Shown here one piece after another: positions 32,180-41,027 of a DNA stretch of 64,000 bases. The notes beneath the pieces are model-generated. The model saw only the letters and a list, made by a program, of their open reading frames with translations, did not search any database and was not told the DNA's origin. Origin of the DNA: Deltaproteobacteria bacterium. GTDB lineage: Bacteria; Desulfobacterota; Deferrisomatia; Deferrisomatales; JACRMM01. Where the stretch lies: assembly GCA_016214985.1 (NCBI GenBank), contig JACRMM010000018.1, positions 1-64,000 of the forward strand. The letters run 5' to 3'. The translations under genes and the position numbers were made by a program. The stretch's first letter is position 1, and each line of letters opens with the position of its first letter.

Positions 32180-32953
32180 TCACGCTGGCCCGCTTCGTTG
32201 GCCTCTCACCTGTTCCATGATCGCTTCCATGACCGATCCAGCCATGCCGTGGATCACCACGTCGGCCGCGGAGTCCATGTCCGTGGGCGTGGAATTGATG
32301 ATGACGAGCGTCGCGCCGGCCCTCTTGGCGATGAGGGGCATGCTGGCGGCCGGAAAGACGACCAGGGACGAACCGATGACGATGAAAAGGTCGCATTCCC
32401 GGCTGCATTCCTCTGCCCGGCGCATCTCCCGCTCGGGCATGGCTTCGCCGAAGGAGACCGTGGCGGCCTTGAGCAGGCCCCCGCACTTCCTGCAGTGGGG
32501 GTCCTCCTCCCCCTGGTCGATCCGCCCCAGCACCTGTATCAATGACAGACGGTCGTCGCAGCTCAGGCACTTGGCGTCCTTCATCGTTCCGTGAAGCTCC
32601 ACGATGGCTGCCTCCGTGTTGCCGGCAGTATGATGGAGGCCGTCGATGTTCTGCGTGATAACGCACGAGAGCTTCCCGATCCTCTCGAGCTCCGCGATGG
32701 CCCGATGCGCCGCGTTGGGCTGGTAGTTGGCGGTGACGAGCTCCCTTCGAAGCCGCCAGTTCCGCTTCCGCGCCTCCCTGTCCGCCACGAATCTCTGGAT
32801 CGTGAAGTCTTCGGGGTCGTAGCGCGACCAGATGCCCCCTGGACTTCGGAAGTCTGAGATGCCCGACTCCGTGCTCACCCCTGCCCCGGTGAACACCACC
32901 ACCCTCTGCGACTCCCGAATCATCCCCGCAACCTTACCAATCAGTTCGTCCAT
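32180..32953 (-). CDS. cobB: Sir2-family NAD-dependent protein deacylase
   Basis: A 257-residue sirtuin. Motifs are in order: 'VVVFTGAGVSTESGISDFRS' (NAD binding), 'CVITQNIDGLHHTAG', catalytic His in 'VELHGTMKDAKC', four zinc cysteines (CLSC and CRKC), and 'IVIGSSLVVFPAASMPL'. ATG 32953 follows AGGAGGG; longer in-frame extensions upstream are not family-like. It removes acyl groups from lysines using NAD. The gene symbol is by family only. Confidence 0.93.
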   Translation of the reverse strand: MDELIGKVAGMIRESQRVVVFTGAGVSTESGISDFRSPGGIWSRYDPEDFTIQRFVADREARKRNWRLRRELVTANYQPNAAHRAIAELERIGKLSCVITQNIDGLHHTAGNTEAAIVELHGTMKDAKCLSCDDRLSLIQVLGRIDQGEEDPHCRKCGGLLKAATVSFGEAMPEREMRRAEECSRECDLFIVIGSSLVVFPAASMPLIAKRAGATLVIINSTPTDMDSAADVVIHGMAGSVMEAIMEQVRGQRSGPA

Positions 32954-33313
32954 TCGCCGCCCTCCTGCGAATCGCGAGGAGAATACCCTGGCAGGGTCCC
33001 GTCTTGGAAAGATGTGAAACCGGGCGGCATCGATCAGGTTCCCGAAAGAGGAGACGGGAGGGGCCAGGCAGCCCAGAGGCAAGCCTTGGGACGGAGACGG
33101 TCATGGGGTCGCCCTGACGCGTCCGCCACCGATCGATGCTCACCGTCCCGCTGCCATCTCCTGACGCCGAAGCCGCACGGGGTTGCCGAGGAGAACAGGA
33201 TCGACATCCCCGAGCCCTTCAACCCCTCACGAAAGGTAGTGTCCTTGAGCATCTTGTTCAAGAATTCCAGAAAGAAGCGGATGGGGACTGCTAGGGAGAC
33301 TGCAAGAAATCGA
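32954..33313. other. 360-base gap between the sirtuin gene and the tRNA terminator
   Basis: No supported gene. A short minus-strand open frame (about 33034-33261) includes the ordinary-looking stretch 'MLKDTTFREGLKGSGMSILF' but then becomes Arg/Pro/Ser noise. It may be a small remnant. The sirtuin ribosome site lies at the left end. Nothing else is seen. Confidence 0.4.
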
Positions 33314-33343
33314 AAGGGGTTAGGCCCTAGAGCCTAACCCCTT
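33314..33343 (-). terminator. hairpin terminator downstream of tRNA-Ala
   Basis: AAGGGGTTAGG (33314-33324) and CCTAACCCCTT (33333-33343) form a perfect 11-base stem with an 8-base loop, nine bases past the tRNA CCA end. On the minus strand it is followed by TCGATTTC, a weak T-rich tail. Confidence 0.8.
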
Positions 33344-33351
33344 GATTTTCG

Positions 33352-33427
<76 letters not shown>

Positions 33428-33478
33428 ACGAGGGAATGCCGCTTATAGCAGAGGCGGCCAAACGGTGTCAAGCGCGCG

Positions 33479-34312
33479 CTAGAGCTCAGAAAGCGTGCGG
33501 ACCACCTCGTCGATGATCCACGTCGGGGTCGAAGCGCCGGCCGTGATCCCCACCCTCGCCTTGGCCCGGATCCGGTCCAGCGGAAGTTCTGCGGCGGTCT
33601 CCACGTGGTACGCTTCGGCGCCGAGAGAGCGCACGATCTCGGCGAGCCGTCGCGTGTTGGCCGAGCTCCTGCCGCCGATGACCACCACGGCATCGACCTG
33701 CGAGGCGAGTTCCCTCACCTCGGTCTGCCGGCGGTGCGTGGACTCGCAGATGGTCGCAAGGGCTTCGGCGTGAGGGAAACGGGCGATCAGCCGCGCTCGG
33801 ATCGTCTCGAAGGTCGCCTGGTCCTGGGTCGTCTGGGCCACGAGCACAACGGCCCCCAACGCAGGTAACCCATCCACCTCCTCTGCGCGTGAGACGACGT
33901 AGGCCGGCCCCACCGCGTGCCCGAGAAGTCCCACCACCTCGGGATGGTCCGCGTCTCCGGCGATGACGACGGCGTAGCCCCGGGCTCCGAAGTCCTGAAC
34001 CTTCTTCTGGATCGTGGCGACCTTGGGACAGGTGGCGTCCACGAGGCGCTCGGCCTCCAGCGCGAGGCGCTGCTCCGTCTCGCGAGACACCCCGTGGGCC
34101 CGGATGATCACCGGCGCCCTGGGCACCGATTCGGACTCGGAGAGAGGCACGACGCCTTTGCGGCGCAGATCTTCGAGCGCCTGCGGGTTGTGGATCAGCG
34201 GGCCGTGCGTGTAGACGGTGCGCCCTTCCTCCTCCGCCACCCGGACCGCCATCTCGATGGCCCGACGCACGCCCATGCAGTAGCCGGCCGAGCGGGCGAC
34301 GACGATCTCCAT
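33479..34312 (-). CDS. ispH: 4-hydroxy-3-methylbut-2-enyl diphosphate reductase
   Basis: A 277-residue [4Fe-4S] enzyme, the last step of the MEP isoprenoid pathway, giving IPP and DMAPP. Three cluster cysteines are visible: C12 in 'RSAGYCMGVRRAI', one in 'LVDATCPKV', and one in 'LATICESTHRRQ'. 'RAHGVSRE' and 'ITAGASTPTWIIDEVV' are family marks. It is separated from the upstream ssb stop by two bases. It supplies precursors for menaquinone side chains and for the lipid carrier recycled by UppP. Confidence 0.95.
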   Translation of the reverse strand: MEIVVARSAGYCMGVRRAIEMAVRVAEEEGRTVYTHGPLIHNPQALEDLRRKGVVPLSESESVPRAPVIIRAHGVSRETEQRLALEAERLVDATCPKVATIQKKVQDFGARGYAVVIAGDADHPEVVGLLGHAVGPAYVVSRAEEVDGLPALGAVVLVAQTTQDQATFETIRARLIARFPHAEALATICESTHRRQTEVRELASQVDAVVVIGGRSSANTRRLAEIVRSLGAEAYHVETAAELPLDRIRAKARVGITAGASTPTWIIDEVVRTLSEL

Positions 34313-34314
34313 GC

Positions 34315-34785
34315 CTAGAACGGCACGTCGTCGTTGGGGTCGAAGCCGCCATCGTCAATCGGTGATCCAGGGAAGTCGTCCGCGCCCCCCTTGGTTGGCG
34401 CTCCCGGCGCGCGGTAGTCCGGGCTTGCGCCCTCGGGGCGCTGGCTACCGCCCCCCTTGCCCAAGAGGACCAATTGGTTGGCGACGATCTCCGTCGTGTA
34501 TCGGTTGTTGCCTTCCTTGTCCTGCCACTTGCGCGTCTGGATCTTTCCTTCCACGTAGATCTGGCTCCCCTTCTTGACATACTGAGAGCAGACTTCCGCG
34601 GTCTTCTCCCAGGCGACGATGTTGTGCCACTCGGTGTGATCGGCCCACTGGCCATCTGGGCCCTTCTTCCGATCGCTCGTCGCAAGGCTGAAGGTCGCGA
34701 CCGCCGTGCCACTCTGGGTGTATCGGATCTCGGGGTCTTTGCCCACGTTACCCAAGAGGATTGCCTTGTTTACGCCCTTTGCCAT
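34315..34785 (-). CDS. ssb: single-stranded DNA-binding protein
   Basis: A 156-residue SSB with an N-terminal OB fold: 'NKAILLGNVGKDPEIRYTQS', 'HTEWHNIVAWEKTAEVC' and 'YVKKGSQIYVEGKIQTRKW'. A Gly/Pro/Asp-rich tail ends in the partner-binding tip NDDVPF. Length is usual. Note that the unrelated zinc-ribbon protein at 41777-42256 ends in almost the same tip. Confidence 0.96.
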   Translation of the reverse strand: MAKGVNKAILLGNVGKDPEIRYTQSGTAVATFSLATSDRKKGPDGQWADHTEWHNIVAWEKTAEVCSQYVKKGSQIYVEGKIQTRKWQDKEGNNRYTTEIVANQLVLLGKGGGSQRPEGASPDYRAPGAPTKGGADDFPGSPIDDGGFDPNDDVPF

Positions 34786-34857
34786 CTCGTTCCTCCGCTG
34801 TGTCTCTGGGTCGAAGATTTGCGTGGTAGCCAGCCGCCCAGCGGCCGGTCAAGCTCG

Positions 34858-35709
34858 TTACCAGGACCAAGCAAGCGACGCGCTTGCGCCATCGGGCGAC
34901 GCAAAGAAGCTCCAGCTCGGGAGGAGCCCCGACTCGTGGCGGTCGAAGAAGCGCCTCTCCTCACGCCGATTCCATTGATGGGCGCCGTTGACGGCGCTCA
35001 CGACGTTGCCCGAGTACCAGCCGATCTCAAAGAACCCAAGGATGCCGGCGAGCGCCCACTCGTCCCGGCGTACCGCCTCCCAGGTGCCCCAGAGAAACGC
35101 GGCGTTGAGAACGAACGAGGCGGCCGCATCCCTGGGGCGACCGACGTAGAGGTGGCCGGCGCCGGGCAGAGCCGCCGCGAGCCCTCCGGCCAGAATCGGG
35201 CTCTTGCGCCGCAGGGCATCGTACTCGGCCACAAGCTCTGAGCGGCCGCGGGCTGGCGCCGGCCCCTCGGACCGGCCCCGGAGCAGCGCGAGCGTGCCGA
35301 GGACGGCGTCAGGTTCGGGCGTCGGGTCCGAGGCCAGGAACACCCGGGCTGCCTCGGCATACCGCCCCCCCCCGTAGAACGCAGCGCCGAGGAGACTTCG
35401 CGTCTCGGCCGAGGGGGCCACCTCCACCAGTCGTCCGAACGCGCTGCACGCCTCGTCCCACCGGTTGGCGTGCGCGTATGCCTTGCCGAGTCCCGCGAGA
35501 GCGCGCGCCGTGGACGCGGCTCCAGGGAAATGGTGGAGCAGCCGCTGGTACTCCGTCACCGCGCGAAAGCTCTCTCCCCGCGCGAGGAGCGCGTCCGCGA
35601 AGGACAGCACGCCCTCTTCGGTGGCGGGAGGCGGGGGAGGCGCTTCCGCGGCGCGGGCCGGCCCGGAGAGGAAGAGCACCGCGGCCAGGACCAGCGCGCT
35701 ACGGCTCAA
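34858..35709 (-). CDS. secreted or membrane TPR-containing protein
   Basis: A 283-residue protein with a signal peptide (MSRSALVLAAVLFLSGPARA). Tetratricopeptide-like helices cover about residues 35-150 ('ALLARGESFRAVTEYQRLL', 'GLGKAYAHANRWDEACSAF'). The C-terminal part has hydrophobic segments including 'LAAALPGAGHLYVGRPRDAA', a motif of DUF5683-like membrane proteins near yidD genes. The start is TTG and overlaps the yidD stop by 11 bases. It may help envelope assembly; no defined function. Confidence 0.75.
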   Translation of the reverse strand: MSRSALVLAAVLFLSGPARAAEAPPPPPATEEGVLSFADALLARGESFRAVTEYQRLLHHFPGAASTARALAGLGKAYAHANRWDEACSAFGRLVEVAPSAETRSLLGAAFYGGGRYAEAARVFLASDPTPEPDAVLGTLALLRGRSEGPAPARGRSELVAEYDALRRKSPILAGGLAAALPGAGHLYVGRPRDAAASFVLNAAFLWGTWEAVRRDEWALAGILGFFEIGWYSGNVVSAVNGAHQWNRREERRFFDRHESGLLPSWSFFASPDGASASLAWSW

Positions 35710-36112
35710 GGCGGCCCTTCAGAAAGGCCAGGTCGTCCGACACCGGGGCGTAGACCTTCCACTGCCCACCGACCCTCACGCGCGGGCCGAAGGCCGCCTG
35801 ATCCGCCTCGGAGACGAGTCGGCCCGCGGTCAGCGCGAAGCCGAGGAGGAAGCCGCGCTCGCGGACCGCCTCTCGGGCATAGGCGGAGCACGTGGGAGAC
35901 GAGGGACAGCGGTCGCCGTCCACGGGGCTGACGAAGACCCGGTAGAGATCGACCGCCCAGGCGAGAGGAAGCGCGGCGGGAGAGACCGGCTCCTCCTCCG
36001 GCGGCCCGGGCGGCCGCCACCAGCCCGGCGGATCCCAGGCCGCCCGGGCCACAGGCCCGAACGGAGCCAGCACGAGCGCCGCGACGAGCGCGCAGGCGGC
36101 CCGGATCCCCAT
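35699..36112 (-). CDS. yidD: YidD-family membrane protein insertion efficiency factor
   Basis: A 137-residue protein: signal or anchor segment (MGIRAACALVAALVLAPFGP), a proline-rich stretch, then the YidD core. The core contains 'DLYRVFVSPVDGDRCPSSPT', 'CSAYAREAVRERG' and 'GFALTAGRLVSEAD', with the conserved CPSxPTCS. YidD normally aids YidC insertion and lies near rnpA-yidC; here it is secreted and coupled to an outer-membrane-like protein and a TPR protein, a different setting. The start overlaps the upstream stop (TGATG). Confidence 0.8.
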   Translation of the reverse strand: MGIRAACALVAALVLAPFGPVARAAWDPPGWWRPPGPPEEEPVSPAALPLAWAVDLYRVFVSPVDGDRCPSSPTCSAYAREAVRERGFLLGFALTAGRLVSEADQAAFGPRVRVGGQWKVYAPVSDDLAFLKGRLEP

Positions 36113-36627
36113 CAGAAGTAGTAGCGGATCCCGAAGTTCACGAAGCTGTTGCCGTCGGTGCCGAAGACCGTCGTGTCGCCGGTATCGGCGAGCCGGAGGC
36201 CAACTTCGCTGGAGAACCCCAGGTTGGGAAGACCCTGGAAGAAGTACTCTGCCCCGGCGAAGGCCTCGGCCCCCACTCCGCCCCCCCCGTTGTCGTCGCC
36301 TTCGACCTTGTGATAGAGGAACGCCAGGCCGGCCCCTCCGTACACGTGGAGGTTCTCTTCTTCGACCATCTTGATCAGAAAGCGGCCGCCCAGGTCGAAG
36401 GAGCGCTCGTCCGCGCCGTTGTCTCGGTTGATGAGCTGGTAACCGAAGAGCCCCTCGAGGCCGAGCTGCTTGTCCAGCCAATAGCGAACCGACAAGGCCG
36501 AGAGATCGGAGCCGGCTGGAGAAAAGGCCTTCGTGTACCCGACGCCCCACAGGCCGGTCATGTCCTTGGCCGCGGCGGGAAGAGCGAACAGCAAGGTGGC
36601 GCATACGATCCAGAGTGCTCGTTTCAC
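36112..36627 (-). CDS. outer-membrane beta-barrel-like protein
   Basis: A 171-residue protein starting at a GTG (36627) with AGGAGG five bases before it. Signal peptide VKRALWIVCATLLFALPAAA (first Val read as Met) is followed by alternating Gly/aromatic strands ('YWLDKQLGLEGLFGYQLI', 'LHVYGGAGLAFLYHKV', 'FSSEVGLRLADTG'). It ends in 'GIRYYF', a terminal aromatic as in small beta-barrel porin-like proteins. A long in-frame 5' extension is not signal-like. Specific function unknown; coupled with yidD. Confidence 0.8.
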   Translation of the reverse strand: MKRALWIVCATLLFALPAAAKDMTGLWGVGYTKAFSPAGSDLSALSVRYWLDKQLGLEGLFGYQLINRDNGADERSFDLGGRFLIKMVEEENLHVYGGAGLAFLYHKVEGDDNGGGGVGAEAFAGAEYFFQGLPNLGFSSEVGLRLADTGDTTVFGTDGNSFVNFGIRYYF

Positions 36628-36686
36628 GATGTCCTCCTTCGTTGAGGTGTCGATCCGAAAGGCGCGAGCGTCGCGCCCCCGGATCC

Positions 36687-37673
36687 TTAGGAAAGGGTTT
36701 GCCGGTAGAGAAGCCGCGGCGCCTCCAGCGTCACTTTGGTGCCGGGCGGCACGCTCTCGGTGAGCCACGTGTTCCCGCCGACGACGCTCTTTCGGCCGAT
36801 GACGGTCGAGCCGCCGAGAATCGTCGCGCCCGAGTAGATGACCACGTCGTCCTCGATCGTTGGGTGGCGCTTGGTCCCGCGGACGAGCCCGCCGGAGTCG
36901 TCCCGGGGGAAAGACAGGGCTCCCAGGGTGACGCCCTGGTAGAGCGTGACACGGTCGCCGATCTGGCACGTCTCGCCGATCACGACGCCGGTACCGTGGT
37001 CGATGAAGAACTCCCGGCCGATCACGGCGCCGGGGTGGATGTCGATACCCGTGCGGCTGTGGGCCTGCTCCGCCATCATGCGCGGAAGAAGCGGGATGCC
37101 CAGCCGGTGGATCCCGTGGGCGAGACGATAGACCGCTACGGCGTAGAGTCCCGGGTAACAGAAGACGATCTCATCGTAGCTCTTGGCCGCGGGATCGCCT
37201 CGATAGGCCGCCACGACGTCGCCGGCCACCAGGGACCGGATCGCCGGGAACTGCTGGAGGAACGAGAGGGCCTGGCGCTGGCCCGTGTCGAGGCAATGGG
37301 AGCACAGGCTCTCGGTGCGGCGGCACTCGTGCCGGATCGACCGGGCGATCTGGAGCGAGAGCCGATCGAAGACGTCGACCACCTCCTGACCCACGTGGTA
37401 GGGCAGGCTCGCCCAATCCACTTCCTGATTGTCGAAGTAGCCGGGGAAGACCAGGTTCAGGAGGCGCTCAACGAGTTGGTGAACCTCGTCCTGGGACGGG
37501 ATCAACGCCGCATCCACGTGGGCGATGACCGGCTCGCTGCGGCAGCTCTGGATCAAGGCTTCCACGAGCTCGGGCAAGGCCTCGCGGTAGTGGCGGACGT
37601 GATCCAGGGTCGTGTGGCACAGGTTCTCTTCGGGTTCCAGGTCGCACGCCGCCTGGCCGTCCGGTGTCACCAT
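36687..37673 (-). CDS. cysE: serine O-acetyltransferase
   Basis: A 328-residue enzyme of cysteine synthesis transferring acetyl from CoA to serine. The left-handed beta-helix repeats are seen in 'GIDIHPGAVIGREFFIDHGT', 'GVVIGETCQIGDRVTLYQGV' and 'GATILGGSTVIGRKSVVGGN', with the catalytic Asp-His in 'FFIDHGTG'. ATG 37673 has GAGGAGG six bases ahead. The unusually long N-terminal helical domain places it in the large EpsC/SATase class found in anaerobes. It lies 56 bases downstream of the ubiD-like gene. Confidence 0.93.
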   Translation of the reverse strand: MVTPDGQAACDLEPEENLCHTTLDHVRHYREALPELVEALIQSCRSEPVIAHVDAALIPSQDEVHQLVERLLNLVFPGYFDNQEVDWASLPYHVGQEVVDVFDRLSLQIARSIRHECRRTESLCSHCLDTGQRQALSFLQQFPAIRSLVAGDVVAAYRGDPAAKSYDEIVFCYPGLYAVAVYRLAHGIHRLGIPLLPRMMAEQAHSRTGIDIHPGAVIGREFFIDHGTGVVIGETCQIGDRVTLYQGVTLGALSFPRDDSGGLVRGTKRHPTIEDDVVIYSGATILGGSTVIGRKSVVGGNTWLTESVPPGTKVTLEAPRLLYRQTLS

Positions 37674-37729
37674 GGTGTCCTCCTCGAGAGGGGGCGTCGC
37701 CCGGCAGGTCGGGGTCCCACGGGGCCGTT

Positions 37730-39547
37730 TCATGTCAGGCTGAGCTCCCGGGCCACGGTCCCGACCTTGGTCCGGACCTCGGGCGGATGAGCGAGCTCGT
37801 CGGGCCAGGTACGGCTGTGTCCCTCGGCCGGGCCCTTGGCCGTGGCATCCACCGCGACCCGGCGCCCGACGACGCGGACATCGCGCGTCGGATCGACGCT
37901 GGACAGGACCCGCCACGCGAGCAGCGCGGTGGGATCGGCGGCCCTGCCCTCCACCGCCACGGCCACGTCCACCCCCAGGTCCACGGCGGCTAAGGCGACC
38001 TCGCTGCCCTCGCCCGGGCGGCTCTTGTCGAGCACGAGCAGCGCCAGCAGAAGGCGCGCCTCGGGCGCCGGGACCCGGCAGTCGCGAAGGCCGGGAAAGC
38101 GAGCCGAAAGCGCGTCCGCGAGACTCTGCGGCGTCGCGAGACTGCGAGGAGCCCGGTCCACCCGCGGCACGTCGGCGCCCGGCTCTCCGGAGAGCTTGCG
38201 GGTAGCGTCCACGCCGAGCTTGCCGCCCCAGAGGGCGTGCGGGCTCGAATGGTCGAGCGCGTCGAGCACGCCCTCGCTGAAGACCAGATCCTCCGGGATC
38301 ACGATGCGATCCAGGGCCGCGCGCAGGGAGGCATGACCGTCCCGAACGTCCACGTCGGCGTCGAAGGCGGCCACGATCTTCGTGAAGCTCATCTGCCCCG
38401 AGCCCCAGAATCCCTGGAACAGGCGACGGGCCTGCAGGGGATAGGTCTTGTCGAGGCTCGCCAGGCACAAGTTGTGGAACACCCCCTCGGCCGGCAGGTG
38501 CAGCTCCACCACCTCGGGCCACTGGGTCTTCAGCAAGGGAAGGAAGAGGCGTTCCGTGGCCCACCCGAGCCAGGCGTCCTCCATCGGAGGGATGCCGACC
38601 ACGGTCGCGGAGTAGATCGGCTCCCGGCGGTGGGTGACGGCCGTGACGTGGAAGACCGGATAGGGCTCGGCCGGGGAGTACACGCCCGTGTGGTCTCCGA
38701 AGGGCCCTTCGACCCGTTCTTCCCCTGGCAGGACGTAGCCTTCGAGCACGAACTCCGCGCCGGCCGGCACCCACAGGTCGACCGTGACGCAACGGGCCAG
38801 CTCGACGGGCGCCTTGCGCACGAACCCGGCGAACATCATCTCGTCCACGCCCCGCGGAAGCGGCGCCGTGGCACAGTAGGTGACGACCGGATCCGTCCCG
38901 ATGGCGGCCGCGACCTCCATGCGCGCGCCGCGCTTCACATGGGCCCGGTGCGAGAGGCTCCCGTCCTTGTGGAGGTGCCAGTGCATCCCCGTCGTGTTCC
39001 GGTCGAAGATCTGCAGCCGGTACATGCCCATGTTCTGCCGGCCGGTCTCGGGGTCCTTCGTGACCACGCACGGCAGCGTGACGAAAGGACCGCCGTCGCC
39101 CGGCCAGCAGGTGAGCACGGGCAGCCGGGTCAGATCCACGGCCTCGCCGGTGAGAACGACCTCCTGGCAAGGGGGGCGTCCCTTTCGCCGGCGCGGGAGA
39201 ACACCCCGGAGCTCGAAGAGCCGGGGAGCCAGACGCAGGGCTTCGGCGAGGCCGGACGGGGGAGAGAGGTGCAACAGGCCGTCCAGCCGCCGGCCGATCT
39301 CCTCGGCGTCGGCGCCCAACGCGAGCGCCAACCTGCGGCGACTCCCGAAGGCGTTGACCAGGACGGGCACCGACGAGCCTTCCACGTTCTCAAAGAGCAG
39401 TGCCTTGCCGCCGCCGGCGCTCTTCATGGCCAGATCGGCCAGAGCCGCGACTTCCAGCCGCGGCGAGAACCGGTGGGGGACACGGACGAGCTCCCGGTGC
39501 GTTTCGAGCGTTCGAACGAAGTCACGAAGCGACGCGAAAGGGGCCAT
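37730..39547 (-). CDS. ubiD: UbiD-family decarboxylase (candidate MqnL)
   Basis: A 605-residue prenylated-FMN-dependent decarboxylase. Features are 'LRDFVRTLETHRELVRVPH', 'MYRLQIFDRNTTGMHWHLHK' (Mn/prFMN site region), 'EGPFGDHTGVYSPAEPYPVF' with the catalytic Glu context, and 'LVFSEGVLDALDHSSP' near the C-terminus. ATG 39547 is chosen over one nine bases upstream because of ribosome-site spacing; either is possible. In futalosine menaquinone organisms a UbiD paralogue (MqnL) decarboxylates the naphthoate intermediate. MqnA is encoded nearby, so that role is likely but not shown. Confidence 0.88.
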   Translation of the reverse strand: MAPFASLRDFVRTLETHRELVRVPHRFSPRLEVAALADLAMKSAGGGKALLFENVEGSSVPVLVNAFGSRRRLALALGADAEEIGRRLDGLLHLSPPSGLAEALRLAPRLFELRGVLPRRRKGRPPCQEVVLTGEAVDLTRLPVLTCWPGDGGPFVTLPCVVTKDPETGRQNMGMYRLQIFDRNTTGMHWHLHKDGSLSHRAHVKRGARMEVAAAIGTDPVVTYCATAPLPRGVDEMMFAGFVRKAPVELARCVTVDLWVPAGAEFVLEGYVLPGEERVEGPFGDHTGVYSPAEPYPVFHVTAVTHRREPIYSATVVGIPPMEDAWLGWATERLFLPLLKTQWPEVVELHLPAEGVFHNLCLASLDKTYPLQARRLFQGFWGSGQMSFTKIVAAFDADVDVRDGHASLRAALDRIVIPEDLVFSEGVLDALDHSSPHALWGGKLGVDATRKLSGEPGADVPRVDRAPRSLATPQSLADALSARFPGLRDCRVPAPEARLLLALLVLDKSRPGEGSEVALAAVDLGVDVAVAVEGRAADPTALLAWRVLSSVDPTRDVRVVGRRVAVDATAKGPAEGHSRTWPDELAHPPEVRTKVGTVARELSLT

Positions 39548-39610
39548 GGAAGGCATTCTCCCTCGGCTTGACCCGCCCTGAAACGGGCGAGTACAGTACG
39601 CCGAGGTTCC

Positions 39611-40177
39611 ATGAGGGGCTTCCGGAACGCCGTACTTTACCAGGGAGGAAAGAGGCTGTCCACCTGCCGCACACCCGTCTACCACGGTGCGTTTCTCGAC
39701 CTGGGCGTCGAGGAGGTGACCCTCCCGGACGGTCGACCGCTCCGTCTCGAGGTGGTGCGCCACCCCGGCGGCGCCGCCGCGGTGGCCGTCGACGACGCCC
39801 GAAACGTCTGTCTGCTGCGTCAGTACCGCCACGCGGGAGGCGGTTGGCTCTGGGAAGTGCCCGCCGGCAAGATCGACCCCGGAGAGTCTCCGGCCGAGAC
39901 CGCCCGGCGCGAGCTCGAGGAGGAGGCCGGCGTGCGCGCGAGCCGCTGGGACGGCCTCGGATCGATCCTCACGACGCCCGGCTTCTGCGACGAGGTGATT
40001 CACCTCTACCTTGCCCGAGAGCTGACTGCGGTGCCGGCCCGTCCGGGGGCGCACGAGGTGCTCGAGGTCCACTGGGTCCCCCTGCTCACCGCGTGGGGCT
40101 GGGCCAGGGACGGGGAGATCCGGGACGCGAAGACGGTGGCAGCCCTCTTTCGGGCTTGGGAAGGCGTGGGGCGATGA
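39611..40177 (+). CDS. Nudix hydrolase, ADP-ribose pyrophosphatase type
   Basis: A 188-residue Nudix protein. The box is complete in 'GKIDPGESPAETARRELEEE' followed by AGV. The ADPRase-type upstream strand 'VCLLRQYRHAGGGWLWEVPA' and downstream 'ILTTPGFCDEVIHLYLAREL' are present, with the Pro about 15 residues past the box. It would hydrolyse ADP-ribose or related nucleotide sugars. Its stop overlaps mqnA (ATGA). Confidence 0.92.
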   Translation: MRGFRNAVLYQGGKRLSTCRTPVYHGAFLDLGVEEVTLPDGRPLRLEVVRHPGGAAAVAVDDARNVCLLRQYRHAGGGWLWEVPAGKIDPGESPAETARRELEEEAGVRASRWDGLGSILTTPGFCDEVIHLYLARELTAVPARPGAHEVLEVHWVPLLTAWGWARDGEIRDAKTVAALFRAWEGVGR

Positions 40178-41004
40178 GAGGCGCACGCGCCGAGAGACCG
40201 CTCCGGGTCGGCCGAATCGGGTTCGCCAACTGCACCCCTCTCTTTCTCGCCCTCGAGGAGGGGGACGGTGGCGGCCCGGTAGAGTACGTCAGCGGCATAC
40301 CCACCGAGCTCAACCGCATGCTTCGGGAGGGACGGGTGGACCTCTCCCCGTCCTCCTCGGCCGAGTACCTCGTCCATCCCGGTCTGTACGGCTTTCTGCC
40401 CGACCTGTGCATCTCCTCCATCGGCCCCGTGGCGTCGGTTCTCCTCTTCAGCCGCGTTCCCCTCGAGGCACTCGGCGGCCGAACCGTCGGGCTCTCACCG
40501 GCCTCCGCCACCTCGGTGATGCTCTTGCGGGTGATCCTGGAAAGGAGACTCGGCCTCTCGCCGCGCTACGGGGACCCCAGCGGCGAAGCAGATGCGATCC
40601 TGTGGATCGGAGACCAGGCCCTGGCCGAGGCGGGGTCGGGCGCCTGGCCGCGCGTCTACGACCTCGGATCCCTCTGGTACGAGTGGACCGGTACGCCCTT
40701 CGTCTTCGCGCTCTGGATCGCCCGGCGCGACGCCTTTCAGCGGGATTCCGAGGGACTGCGCGCCTTCTACCGCCGGCTCGTGGAGGCGCGCCAGCGGGCC
40801 TACCGCTCCTACCCGGCCTACGCGCGCCGCGCCCCCGAGGCCGAGTGGCTCGGCGAGGAGGCGCTGCTGGCGTACTGGCAGACCATTTCCTACGACCTCA
40901 CCGCCTGGCACCTTCAGGGCCTCCGACGCTTTGCCGAGGAGGCACACAGCCTCGGGCTCATCCCCTCCGTGCCGCCCCTGGAGCCGCTCGCGATCGAGGG
41001 GTAG
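40174..41004 (+). CDS. mqnA: chorismate dehydratase (menaquinone futalosine pathway)
   Basis: A 276-residue MqnA, which converts chorismate to 3-enolpyruvylbenzoate. 'LRVGRIGFANCTPLFLALEE', 'YVSGIPTELNRMLREGRVDL', 'SPSSSAEYLVHP' and 'SLWYEWTGTPFVFALWIARR' are typical. The start is set by the ATGA overlap with the Nudix gene. It shows that menaquinone is made by the futalosine route; menaquinone is the likely quinone of the QRC-like complex at the start of the window. Confidence 0.92.
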   Translation: MRGARAERPLRVGRIGFANCTPLFLALEEGDGGGPVEYVSGIPTELNRMLREGRVDLSPSSSAEYLVHPGLYGFLPDLCISSIGPVASVLLFSRVPLEALGGRTVGLSPASATSVMLLRVILERRLGLSPRYGDPSGEADAILWIGDQALAEAGSGAWPRVYDLGSLWYEWTGTPFVFALWIARRDAFQRDSEGLRAFYRRLVEARQRAYRSYPAYARRAPEAEWLGEEALLAYWQTISYDLTAWHLQGLRRFAEEAHSLGLIPSVPPLEPLAIEG

Positions 41005-41027
41005 GAGCGCGCGTTGCCCTCCGTCGC

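Noticed and set aside
34315..34785. The ssb gene as part of the defence island because of the tail shared with the zinc-ribbon protein
   Set aside because: It lies about 7 kb away next to ispH among housekeeping genes and has a normal SSB length and OB fold.
36687..39170. One long minus-strand frame spanning cysE and much of ubiD as a fusion
   Set aside because: Only the last 328 codons are a recognisable protein (CysE) with its own ribosome site; the upstream part is an out-of-frame shadow of ubiD.
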